Shown one piece after another: positions 1 through 5,615 of a stretch of 9,616 nt of DNA. The stretch spans positions 1 through 9,616 of the forward strand of contig CAYUKK010000200.1 in the NCBI GenBank assembly GCA_964445305.1, in the 5' to 3' direction. A program made the position numbers and the translations under genes. Positions within the stretch are counted from its first letter, which is position 1; every line of letters begins with the position of its first letter. The DNA is from CAYUKK01 sp964445305 (GTDB lineage Bacteria > Acidobacteriota > Aminicenantia > Aminicenantales > UBA8522). The notes beneath the pieces were generated by a model. That model was not told the origin of the DNA. It saw nothing but the letters and a program-made list of their open reading frames with translations, and did no database searches.

Positions 1-20
1 GCGTTTGATGCCAGGGGGAA

Positions 21-166
21 CAGGCGAGGGGTTGGGGTGAGGAAGCCCGTCGAAGCCTGAGCGGGCACGGTTTCTTGAGCCAAGCGAGAGAAGAGCGAAG
101 GCTGAGTCGGAGCGAGTTTGCTCGCTGGGGAAACGAGCGGGCTTCGCAATCCCAACCCCGAGCCTG
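21..166. repeat. Large imperfect inverted repeat with inner hairpins
   Basis: The left arm (21-49) pairs with the right arm (138-166). There are 5 bp (21-25/162-166), a 2x2 mismatch, 11 bp including one G-T pair (28-38/149-159), a 3x3 mismatch and 8 bp (42-49/138-145), so 24 of 29 positions pair. Inside lies a perfect 6-bp hairpin with a 4-base loop (111-116/121-126) and a possible AGCCT/AGGCT pairing (54-58/99-103). No open reading frame fits it convincingly. It could be a palindromic intergenic repeat or MITE-like element, a structured RNA, or a 3' structure of a gene left of the window. It has no U-tract, so it is not a standard intrinsic terminator. Confidence 0.6.
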
Positions 167-234
167 GCCGGGGGTGAACCACGACAGGACCCGTCGGGTG
201 CTTCTATTGGCAATTTCGGGGTTGACCCGGTGAT

Positions 235-263
235 TTGACAAGAAAGCAGGGGTCATCTAAACT
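235..263 (+). promoter_or_regulatory. Candidate sigma70 promoter for tRNA-Lys
   Basis: A perfect TTGACA -35 box (235-240) is followed by a 17-base spacer and a TAAACT -10 box (258-263, 4 of 6 matches). Transcription would start near 270, about nine bases before the tRNA. Two small GC-rich dyads lie upstream: ACCCG-T-CGGGT (189-199) and CGGG/CCCG (217-229). Confidence 0.6.
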
Positions 264-278
264 TAAGGGGAATTTGGC

Positions 279-351
279 GGCCCGTTAGCTCAACAGGTAG
301 AGCAGCGGACTCTTAATCCGCGGGTTGGAGGTTCGAGTCCTCCACGGGTCA
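279..351 (+). tRNA. tRNA-Lys (anticodon CUU)
   Basis: A complete cloverleaf can be drawn by eye. The acceptor stem is 279-285/344-350 with one G-U pair. The D arm is 288-303. The anticodon stem is 305-309/317-321 with loop CTCTTAA, so the anticodon is CTT at 312-314. The variable region is 322-326 and the T arm is 327-343 with a TTCGAGT loop. The discriminator base is A351. CCA is not encoded, so the 3' end must be completed by the CCA-adding enzyme. The tRNA decodes AAG lysine codons. A run of seven T residues (352-358) follows directly. Confidence 0.96.
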
Positions 352-358
352 TTTTTTT

Positions 359-754
359 GTGCTTCGACGAGTGAAGATGAAAATTCGAGGATGGCTGGCC
401 ATTATCATCCTGGTCATCGTGGTCGTTTATTTTGTCTTTTTTGCTCGGACTTCCCGAGAAAAAAAGAGCTCGCTCGAGGTCACCAAGGACGCCTACGATC
501 GCATCCGCGTTGAGCTGACGCAAGCCAACATGGCCACGCTCGAGAAGGCGATCAATCTTTTCCTGGCTACGGAAGGTCGGACCCCGGTGGACCTCAAGGA
601 GCTTCGTTCGTCCCGGCTTCTTACGGGCGAGGCCATGGATGGTTGGGGAAGGAGCCTCAGGTACGAGAGACGCTCTGAATCCGCGTACCTGCTCATCTCG
701 GCCGGTGCAGATGGTGTGTTTGGAACTGAGGATGACCTGACGGTGGAGCGTTAA
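359..754 (+). CDS. Membrane-anchored protein with GspG-like (type II pseudopilin) C-terminal domain
   Basis: The product is 131 residues from GTG 359, or 125 from ATG 377; neither start has a strong ribosome binding site. A basic N-terminus is followed by one hydrophobic segment (about residues 12-28), a charged helix (about 33-70) and a compact C-terminal part ending AMDGWGRSLRY...LLISAGADGVFGTEDDL. That ending matches the type II secretion major pseudopilin C-terminal pattern, in which DxWG and the acidic calcium-binding loop (GADG..GTEDD) are characteristic. The N-terminus lacks the pseudopilin leader (G before FTLxE), so prepilin peptidase processing is not expected and the protein probably stays a bitopic membrane protein facing the periplasm. 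No other secretion genes are in the window. It starts only eight bases after the tRNA and has no visible promoter of its own. The family assignment is fairly secure; the function is unknown. Confidence 0.72.
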   Translation: MLRRVKMKIRGWLAIIILVIVVVYFVFFARTSREKKSSLEVTKDAYDRIRVELTQANMATLEKAINLFLATEGRTPVDLKELRSSRLLTGEAMDGWGRSLRYERRSESAYLLISAGADGVFGTEDDLTVER

Positions 755-840
755 GAACATGTTCACATCCTATCGCCATGCGGGCTGGAAGGGCTCGCTT
801 CAGGGTTTCTGAGGAATATCAGAGGAGAGAGTAGCCGGAG

Positions 841-1632
841 ATGGAGCATGCCCTCCTCCCCCTGGCCGGTTTTCTCGTCGGTATTGTCGCTTCGATCACG
901 GGAGTGGGCGGCGGAATTTTCATCGTCCCGCTCCTCACGATGGCTTATGGTTTTATCCCCCAGCACGCTATCGGCACAAGCCTGGGGTCCATTATTTTTA
1001 CGGCCATCGCCGCCACGATCGCCTACGCGAGGCAGAGACGGATCTATTATCGTCTCGGGCTGTTGATGGCTTGCGGGACAGTTCCAGGCGCCTATTTCGG
1101 CGCTTATTTGACAACCGTTGTCTCCTCCCGGCTGCTTGGTCTTCTTTTTGGCGCCTTCCTCTTTTTTATGGCCCTCCGCATGGCCGTCGATGACCTGGGC
1201 CGCTCGGCCGAGGGAACCGTGGACGCTTTGTCCCTGACTTCAAGTCCAGCCAGGGAAGAAGTCACCTCCTTTTTCAAGGTGGCTCGAATCGTCATCCTCG
1301 GCTTTCTGGCCGGTTTTGGTTCTGGCTTCTTTGGAATCGGGGGTGGGGTGCTGGCCGTTCCGGCCATGAATTTCGGACTTCACATTCCCATCCATTTAGC
1401 TACAGCCACATCTATGTTCATGATGATCTTAACATCTCTTTCTGGCGCCGTTCAGCACACCTTGGCCAACCATCTTCATTGGGGTTATGCACTTCTTCTC
1501 GCCCTTGGAACTATCTTCGGAGCTCAAGTGGGGGCTGGCTTGTCGAGAAAAATTTCGGGAACGATGCTGCGCCGCATCTTCGGCGTCATCATGCTCATTG
1601 TCAGCGTCCAGATGTTGCTAAAGTTTTTCTGA
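841..1632 (+). CDS. TauE/SafE family membrane transporter (sulfite/sulfonate-exporter-like)
   Basis: This is an integral membrane protein of 263 residues with about eight hydrophobic segments. It is built as two related halves. Each carries the family's glycine-rich signature: GVGGGIFIVP at about residues 21-30 and GIGGGVLAVP at about 166-175, each preceded by a hydrophobic helix. A more polar cytoplasmic-type stretch (about 115-147) joins the halves, and the length is normal for the family. Members are linked to export of sulfite, sulfoacetate or related anions, or to uptake of small organic anions, but the substrate cannot be read from the sequence and no sulfur-metabolism gene is nearby. 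ATG 841 follows a purine-rich AGAGGAGAG stretch (821-829), which is somewhat far, and a nearer GGAG (837-840). It lies 86 bp after the pseudopilin-like gene on the same strand and may be cotranscribed. A strong terminator hairpin follows immediately. Confidence 0.9.
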   Translation: MEHALLPLAGFLVGIVASITGVGGGIFIVPLLTMAYGFIPQHAIGTSLGSIIFTAIAATIAYARQRRIYYRLGLLMACGTVPGAYFGAYLTTVVSSRLLGLLFGAFLFFMALRMAVDDLGRSAEGTVDALSLTSSPAREEVTSFFKVARIVILGFLAGFGSGFFGIGGGVLAVPAMNFGLHIPIHLATATSMFMMILTSLSGAVQHTLANHLHWGYALLLALGTIFGAQVGAGLSRKISGTMLRRIFGVIMLIVSVQMLLKFF

Positions 1633-1662
1633 AAAAACGGGCCAGCCCGTTGTTTCTATTTT
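1632..1662. terminator. Bidirectional intrinsic terminator between convergent genes
   Basis: The hairpin ACGGG (1637-1641), loop CCAG, CCCGT (1646-1650) is flanked by six A residues on the left (1632-1637) and the T-rich TGTTTCTATTTT on the right (1651-1662). Outer A-T pairs can lengthen the stem. Read rightward it ends the TauE-like transcript; read leftward the six A residues become a U-tract that ends the transcript of the HTH gene. It overlaps the last base of the TauE stop codon and lies three bases beyond the end of the opposing gene. Confidence 0.75.
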
Positions 1663-1665
1663 GAC

Positions 1666-2310
1666 TCAATGCCTGGGGCCGCCGCGGAGGCCGAGGGCCT
1701 GGGCGTAGAGGCGGAGAATGGATGATAGTTCCTTTCCCTGAGGGGCCGAAGACGTGTTTCCTTCCTCGACGGCCCTGATCATATCCTCGCTCAGGCCTGT
1801 TGCTTGGGCTATTTCTTTGCGGGAGAGGCCGCGGTTTTCCCTGATCAGCTTGAAGTACTCCCCTTTATAATAGTCTTCGGCGACGTTCTGTCCCGATTCA
1901 TCGACTCGACCCGCGACCCGGATTTTCTGGGCGTTATTCTGAGACTTAGGTAAAAGGAAAGATTTGATTTTGCCCCACACCGACTTCTTTTCCGATGCAT
2001 CCTCGATCTCCAGCTTGGCTGTTGACTTCCGAAAGTAAGCTTTCATTCCATGTTCAGGGCGGAAGGGAAGAACCTGAACATCATAAGCTTTTCTCCGGCT
2101 CGGGTCAGAAAGAGTCTGGAAGGCCGCTTCGATGCGCTCGAGCAGAATATCCCTTTCTTCCTTCGAAAGCGCGCCGTAGGAGGCTAAAGCCTCCCCATGG
2201 TATGTCGCGAGCGCTCGCACGTAAGCCCTCTCCACCTCTTCGGGGGAAGCGTCGAGGGGAAGGTTGAGGAGGTCATAAAAATCCAATTCGTCGACCCTTC
2301 TTGCTGCCAT
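1666..2310 (-). CDS. Degenerate J-domain / helix-turn-helix protein
   Basis: The 214-residue product has two modules. Residues 10-78 look like a DnaJ J-domain: DFYDLLNLPLDASPEEVERAY at the start and LSDPSRRKAYD at the end. The HPD tripeptide between helices II and III, needed to stimulate Hsp70 ATPase, is replaced around residues 37-42 (YHGEAL), so classical co-chaperone activity is unlikely. A charged linker (about 85-150) leads to an Xre/Cro-type HTH at about 154-185 (LIRENRGLSRKEIAQATGLS and following), which should bind DNA or a partner. The ATG start lies one base after the stop of the MinD-like ATPase gene, so the two are almost certainly translated from one mRNA. By inference the protein may be a partner or DNA tether for that ATPase. 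J-like/HTH proteins beside MinD-like ATPases also occur in other lineages, but their role is not established as far as I know. Confidence 0.8.
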   Translation of the reverse strand: MAARRVDELDFYDLLNLPLDASPEEVERAYVRALATYHGEALASYGALSKEERDILLERIEAAFQTLSDPSRRKAYDVQVLPFRPEHGMKAYFRKSTAKLEIEDASEKKSVWGKIKSFLLPKSQNNAQKIRVAGRVDESGQNVAEDYYKGEYFKLIRENRGLSRKEIAQATGLSEDMIRAVEEGNTSSAPQGKELSSILRLYAQALGLRGGPRH

Positions 2311-2311
2311 C

Positions 2312-3265
2312 TCAAGTTGTAAGGCCAGAGACTCTCTGCTCTCCTCCTTGCGCCTCAGGCAAGGTTAGGCGTTCGGCTACTTTTTTGATAGCGCAGGAAA
2401 CTCCGCTCTGCGGGTGGGCGTAAACAAAGGGAGTGAATTTTCGCAGGCTCCAGTGAACCCTCTCATCGTAGGGGATGGTGGCGAGGAATTGGAGTTCGAT
2501 GAGAAAGTAGCGCCGGACAACGTCAGCCATCGAGGGGCCAAGGAGAAAGTCCTTCTCGCTCCTGGCTTTATTGACGATGAGAGCTGGCCGGAAGCTCCTC
2601 AGCGCCGCCAGAAAAATCGGCCCCATATTCTCCTCGCGCTCGTTGAGACGCTCCAAGCAGTCCCTGAGCGAGAGAGAGCCTTTCTCGAGCTCGCCGGAGA
2701 GCTCATGGGCTAAATGAGCAACCTTATAGAATTGAGCATAAAGCCTGAGAATCCTCGCTGCGCAAGACCTCAGAAAATAGTAGGTATTCTCGACGGCAGT
2801 TGGCTCCGGCGTCACGACGAGGATTCCGGGCTGGCCCAAGATAAAAAAGTCAAGGGTGTTGAAAGCGCTGCCTGGGCCGAGGTCGAGGATGATCCCAGAG
2901 GCCGGCAGAGCCTTGAGCTGGCGGATGAGTTTAAGCTTCTTAGCGTGATGAAGGTTAGCGGCGAAGATGGCGCTTTCTCCACCCTTGATGAGCTTAAGAC
3001 CGGGGTACGGGGTGGGGAGGAGGATGTCCTCGAGCGCAGGGATATCATTCTTGAAAAAACTGGCCAGGTCCCGTTCCCCATCCTTGACGGCCAGCACTGT
3101 GTGGAGGTTTGGACCGCCGAAGTCAGCATCGATGAGGATGACATTTCCCAGGCGGGCTCCCATCTCGATGGCCAGGCTGGCGGAGAGAAAACTCTTACCT
3201 GTTCCACCTTTGCCACCGCCAATGGCCCAAATTTTTTTGGCGGGGATTCTGGTCGTATGCATCAC
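2312..3265 (-). CDS. MinD/FlhG-like P-loop ATPase (ParA superfamily)
   Basis: This is a cytoplasmic ATPase of 317 residues. The deviant Walker A motif of the MinD/ParA class is clear at about residues 16-25 (GGGKGGTGKS), with the signature lysine before GGTGKS. The switch I region is DADFGGPNLHT (46-56) and the switch II region is ILDLGPG (126-132). The wording resembles the FlhG/FleN branch more than plasmid ParA, yet no flagellar, division or parB gene is visible. Such proteins dimerise on ATP and place other machines on the membrane or nucleoid. The start is GTG 3265, or ATG 3262 one codon later; AGGA eight bases before the GTG fits either. No clear amphipathic membrane-targeting helix is evident at the C-terminus. 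The downstream J-like/HTH gene follows after a single base, implying translational coupling and joint function. Confidence 0.88.
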   Translation of the reverse strand: MMHTTRIPAKKIWAIGGGKGGTGKSFLSASLAIEMGARLGNVILIDADFGGPNLHTVLAVKDGERDLASFFKNDIPALEDILLPTPYPGLKLIKGGESAIFAANLHHAKKLKLIRQLKALPASGIILDLGPGSAFNTLDFFILGQPGILVVTPEPTAVENTYYFLRSCAARILRLYAQFYKVAHLAHELSGELEKGSLSLRDCLERLNEREENMGPIFLAALRSFRPALIVNKARSEKDFLLGPSMADVVRRYFLIELQFLATIPYDERVHWSLRKFTPFVYAHPQSGVSCAIKKVAERLTLPEAQGGEQRVSGLTT

Positions 3266-3296
3266 TCCATCAATCCTGGGTCAGTTTTGGCCACAT

Positions 3297-3326
3297 ATTC
3301 TACCACAATCGTTTTTCTTGCGTAAA
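3297..3326 (-). promoter_or_regulatory. Candidate promoter of the ATPase/HTH operon
   Basis: On the minus strand a TTTACG -35 box (3326-3321, 4 of 6) and a TAGAAT -10 box (3302-3297, 5 of 6) are separated by 18 bases. The predicted start of transcription is near 3290, giving a leader of about 25 bases before GTG 3265. Confidence 0.5.
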
Positions 3327-3343
3327 CCATTTCGAAACAGGAA

Positions 3344-3356
3344 ACACTTGAAGTGT
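3344..3356. promoter_or_regulatory. Perfect dyad ACACTT-G-AAGTGT, possible operator
   Basis: A perfect 6-1-6 inverted repeat sits 17 bp upstream of the predicted -35 box of the ATPase operon. Its size and symmetry suit an HTH dimer, and the operon itself encodes an HTH protein, so autoregulation is conceivable. Only one copy was noticed, so this is tentative. Confidence 0.35.
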
Positions 3357-3429
3357 CCGAGAAGGGGAGGCAGGGAGCGGAGCGGGCGTTGGCAGGGGGA
3401 AGAGGGTATTTCTCCCTCCAAGGAACCAC

Positions 3430-3453
3430 GGGGAACGGGTGGGGCGAGGAGGG
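3430..3453 (+). other. G-quadruplex-type motif
   Basis: Four G tracts of three or more (3430-3433, 3437-3439, 3441-3444, 3451-3453) are separated by loops of 3, 1 and 6 bases, which satisfies the usual G3+N1-7 pattern. More G tracts with slightly longer loops lie just upstream, to about 3364. The motif is about 70 bp upstream of the rpoZ -35 box on its coding strand. Whether it folds in the cell is unknown. Confidence 0.4.
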
Positions 3454-3521
3454 AAGTGGACGAACCGGCGGAGGGCTCATTTTCATCACGGACTGAAAGA
3501 CGCTCAGGACACCGAGAAAAA

Positions 3522-3550
3522 TTGAATTTTTCAGCCATTTTTGCTATCAT
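3522..3550 (+). promoter_or_regulatory. Candidate sigma70 promoter of rpoZ
   Basis: A TTGAAT -35 box (3522-3527, 4 of 6), a 17-base spacer and a TATCAT -10 box (3545-3550, 5 of 6) predict transcription from about 3557. The leader to TTG 3597 would be about 40 bases. An in-frame ATG at 3552 would lie upstream of the transcript start, which argues against it as the start codon. Confidence 0.65.
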
Positions 3551-3596
3551 TATGCATCATCAACCCTCAGACCTTAAGAGGAGGAGAGCGCATTCC

Positions 3597-3974
3597 TTGA
3601 AGAACTACGGGAATTTTGATAGCAAGTTCAGGTTCGTCATCGTCGCTTCTAAACGGGCTAAAGAGCTCCTCAAGGGAGCCAAGCCGAGGATCAAGGCCAA
3701 GATGAAGAATCCTATTCGCATCGCCCAAAACGAAGTCCGCCTGGGTCTTGTCGATTACGAGATTGTTCGGGATAGGCGGGAGGAGAGAAGAGGCGAGGAG
3801 GAACGCGTGTTGCTGCCCGAAGACGTTGCCGCTGAGCTCGAAGAGGAGGAAGAATCTGACAAGGAAGAGCTGGCTGAGGAAGAAGAAGAGGAAGAAGAAA
3901 TAGAAGCGGAAGAAGACGAGGAATTGGAAGAGATGGAAGAAGAGGAGACCGAGGAAGATGATGACAGGAATTAG
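3597..3974 (+). CDS. rpoZ: DNA-directed RNA polymerase omega subunit with long acidic tail
   Basis: The 125-residue product is the small RNA polymerase subunit that clamps the beta' C-terminus and aids assembly. The core at about residues 8-58 has the omega pattern: DSKFRFVIVASKRAKELLKG, then an RI...KNPIRIAQNEV segment and LVDYEIV. Beyond residue 79 the protein is almost only Glu and Asp (about 80-123), likely disordered. TTG 3597 is chosen because AGGAGG (3579-3584, with a further GGAG to 3586) lies at a workable distance and because it gives the N-terminus usual for omega. The in-frame ATG 3552 has no such site, lies before the predicted transcription start and would add 15 atypical residues. 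The TAG stop overlaps the stop of the convergent CYTH gene. Confidence 0.9.
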   Translation: MKNYGNFDSKFRFVIVASKRAKELLKGAKPRIKAKMKNPIRIAQNEVRLGLVDYEIVRDRREERRGEEERVLLPEDVAAELEEEEESDKEELAEEEEEEEEIEAEEDEELEEMEEEETEEDDDRN

Positions 3975-4486
3975 GAAGCTGCTTTCCTTTCGCTGAGGAG
4001 CTCAACGTAATCCTTTTTGATAAGGTCGTGCCTTTGGAAGCCGAGGGCACGAACAAACTTCATGATTTCATTCCTTTCGCCCTCCAGCTCAAGAAAATAG
4101 CCGATGGCTGTTTCATCGACACAAATTTTCAAGCGGCCCTTTTGATACACGGTCCTGAATTTTTCATACTCGAAGACGGGACTGAGCCTCAGAGAACGGA
4201 GGATATGACGGAGGGCTTTCTCGTTCTTGATTTCGGTCTCGAATTCTTCGCGTACCTTGAACCGCCGAGACTTCTGCGGTGCTCCCTTAAAAGTCAGGAA
4301 TGCCTTCCGACCGGCTCGGCGGAGACGGAGGGCACACTGCCGCTCGGTTAGGGCGCGGGAGGCGAAATCATAGAGCGTGTTGGACTCGAGAAACCTGGCC
4401 TTGACTAAGGAGGCGCCCAAGCGAAGAAGGGTCTGTTCTATTGCCGCGGGATCCTCCAGCCTGATTTTGACTTCGACTTCGACCAT
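3971..4486 (-). CDS. CYTH-domain protein (class IV adenylate cyclase / triphosphatase superfamily)
   Basis: This 171-residue protein is a single CYTH (triphosphate tunnel) domain. It starts with the hallmark ExExK (E3-V-E-V-K7) and continues with paired basic and acidic tunnel strands: LRLRR (53-57), LTFKG (64-68), VREEFE (78-83), EKFRTVY (108-114), CVDET (122-126), GYFLELEG (129-136) and a C-terminal KKDYVELL (157-164). These residues bind a metal ion and a triphosphate. CyaB-type adenylate cyclases, thiamine triphosphatases and inorganic triphosphatases share the fold, and the sequence does not decide among them; the layout is nearest CyaB-like proteins. It is complete and starts at ATG 4486, 29 bp after the prenyl synthase stop, with only a weak AAGGG before it. 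It is presumably last in that transcript. Its TAA stop overlaps the rpoZ stop. Confidence 0.88.
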   Translation of the reverse strand: MVEVEVKIRLEDPAAIEQTLLRLGASLVKARFLESNTLYDFASRALTERQCALRLRRAGRKAFLTFKGAPQKSRRFKVREEFETEIKNEKALRHILRSLRLSPVFEYEKFRTVYQKGRLKICVDETAIGYFLELEGERNEIMKFVRALGFQRHDLIKKDYVELLSERKAAS

Positions 4487-4515
4487 GTCGCCAGTTGGGC
4501 TTTGCCCTTGTCAGC

Positions 4516-5571
4516 TTATTTTTCCCGGGTGAGGACAAACTCGGAGAGAAGGTTCAGAGCCTCCCGGTGTGCCGAGGGGGGGAATCGGGACATGATTTCT
4601 CTCGATCGAATCGAATATTCTTCGGCCTTCCTGTAGGTGTACTCGAGCGCGCCGTTAGATTTGACCATACCAAGAATTTCTTCCCGGCACTCCTCAGTCT
4701 GGTTCCGCGCCAGGAGGTCCCGGAGGCGCTGTCGGTTGCGAAGCCCATCGTGGTGGAGGGTGTAGATGAGCGGCAGCGTGATGCGGCCCTCGGTGAGGTC
4801 GGAGAGGATGGGCTTGCCCATTTTCTTCTCGTCCCCGCAGAAATCGAGCAGGTCATCGATAATCTGAAAGGTCATGCCCACGTTCTGCCCGTATTCGATG
4901 AGCCATTTTTCCTCCTCGGGGGTGGCTCGGCCGAGAATGCCACCTATCTGGCAAGAAGCGCCAAAAAGGGAGGCTGTCTTTTTTCTGATGATGTCGAGGT
5001 AATCCCGCTCGGCCAGGTCAAATTTTCCACTCAGGGCATACTCGGTCAGCTCGCCTTCGATCATTTCAGCCGAAATCTCCGTCAGGACGCAGAGAATTTG
5101 AGGATGCTGACTCTGGAGGGAAAGTCCAAGAGTCTTGATGTAGAGATAATCACCGAGGAGAACGGAGATGTGTGGCCCCCATCGGGCGGGGACGGAATCA
5201 CGCCCCCGACGAACAGCCGCGTTGTCGACGATATCGTCGTGGATCAAGCTGGCCGTGTGGATGAATTCGACAAGCGCAGCCATGAGGATGTGCTCTGTGC
5301 CCCGGTAGTCGAAGAGCTTGGAGGAGAGGAGGACGAGAGCTGGCCGAATTCTCTTCCCCTTTTTTTGGAAAAGGTAGGAGCTTATCTCGGCAACGAGCTG
5401 GTTAGGGGAGGAAGAAAAAAAGCGGAGGCTTTCCTCGACCTTATCGAGCTCCCCGGCTATAACTTGATAAACGTCGCCGAGGTCCTTTCTCGCGGTCATG
5501 AGGGCTGAGAGATTTCTTGACTTCAAAGGGCTCTCACGGGAATAAGGAAATTCCGTTGGGTCGATCGTCAT
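4516..5571 (-). CDS. Long-chain polyprenyl diphosphate synthase (IspB/HepT-like)
   Basis: This trans-prenyltransferase of 351 residues adds isopentenyl diphosphate units to an allylic primer, giving the side chain of quinones. Visible motifs are KGKRIRP (71-77), the first aspartate-rich motif DDIVD (112-116), the second DDLLD (239-243) and MGKPILSDLTEGRITLPL (251-268). The residue five before the first motif is Ala (HTASLIHDD), as in enzymes making long (about C35-C50) products rather than C15 or C20; the exact length cannot be told. The first 24 residues up to Met25 are extra relative to the family. Neither ATG 5571 nor the in-frame ATG 5499 has a good ribosome binding site, so the start is uncertain. 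It follows the TatD-like gene by 40 bp and probably has its own promoter there. Confidence 0.93.
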   Translation of the reverse strand: MTIDPTEFPYSRESPLKSRNLSALMTARKDLGDVYQVIAGELDKVEESLRFFSSSPNQLVAEISSYLFQKKGKRIRPALVLLSSKLFDYRGTEHILMAALVEFIHTASLIHDDIVDNAAVRRGRDSVPARWGPHISVLLGDYLYIKTLGLSLQSQHPQILCVLTEISAEMIEGELTEYALSGKFDLAERDYLDIIRKKTASLFGASCQIGGILGRATPEEEKWLIEYGQNVGMTFQIIDDLLDFCGDEKKMGKPILSDLTEGRITLPLIYTLHHDGLRNRQRLRDLLARNQTEECREEILGMVKSNGALEYTYRKAEEYSIRSREIMSRFPPSAHREALNLLSEFVLTREK

Positions 5572-5586
5572 TTCGCATCGGCGGTT

Positions 5587-5615
5587 ATCTTAACATTGAA
5601 AAGGGCATTTTTCAA
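5587..5615 (-). promoter_or_regulatory. Candidate promoter of the polyprenyl synthase gene
   Basis: On the minus strand TTGAAA (5615-5610, 5 of 6) and TAAGAT (5592-5587, 4 of 6) are 17 bases apart. The predicted transcript starts near 5580. That leaves under ten bases before ATG 5571 but about 80 before ATG 5499, so use of this promoter would favour the shorter protein. The -35 box overlaps the tatD stop codon and the terminator-like hairpin. Confidence 0.4.

Larger units (their letters stand above)
3266..3596. other. Divergent G-rich control region between the ATPase operon and rpoZ
   Basis: These 331 bp lie between the divergent starts. No credible coding sequence was seen. The left end holds the ATPase promoter and a 6-1-6 dyad; the right end holds the rpoZ promoter and ribosome binding site. 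Between them, about 3360-3480 on the plus strand is strongly purine-rich with many G runs, including a four-tract G-quadruplex-type pattern at 3430-3453 and a GAGGG/CCCTC inverted repeat just upstream. The shared spacer is longer than two simple promoters need. Confidence 0.7.

Noticed and set aside
755..764. Perfect 10-bp palindrome GAACATGTTC after the pseudopilin-like stop
   Set aside because: It has no loop for a hairpin and no repeat elsewhere, and lies in a short intergenic gap; chance is likely.
290..766. Minus-strand reading frame of 158 codons ending in RGGLEPPTRGLRVRCSTC
   Set aside because: Its C-terminal part is the antisense translation of the tRNA-Lys gene, a well-known source of spurious proteins, and the rest is antisense to the pseudopilin-like gene.
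2967..3596. Long N-terminal extension of the omega reading frame
   Set aside because: It runs through the divergent promoters and antisense to the ATPase gene; the promoter, ribosome binding site and family N-terminus all place the start at 3597.
4494..4504. GGGC-AAA-GCCC mini-hairpin between the prenyl synthase and CYTH genes
   Set aside because: It has only four base pairs and no U-tract, so it is too weak to call a terminator or regulator.
4495..5508. Plus-strand open frame of 337 codons
   Set aside because: It is antisense to the polyprenyl synthase, whose catalytic motifs are unmistakable.
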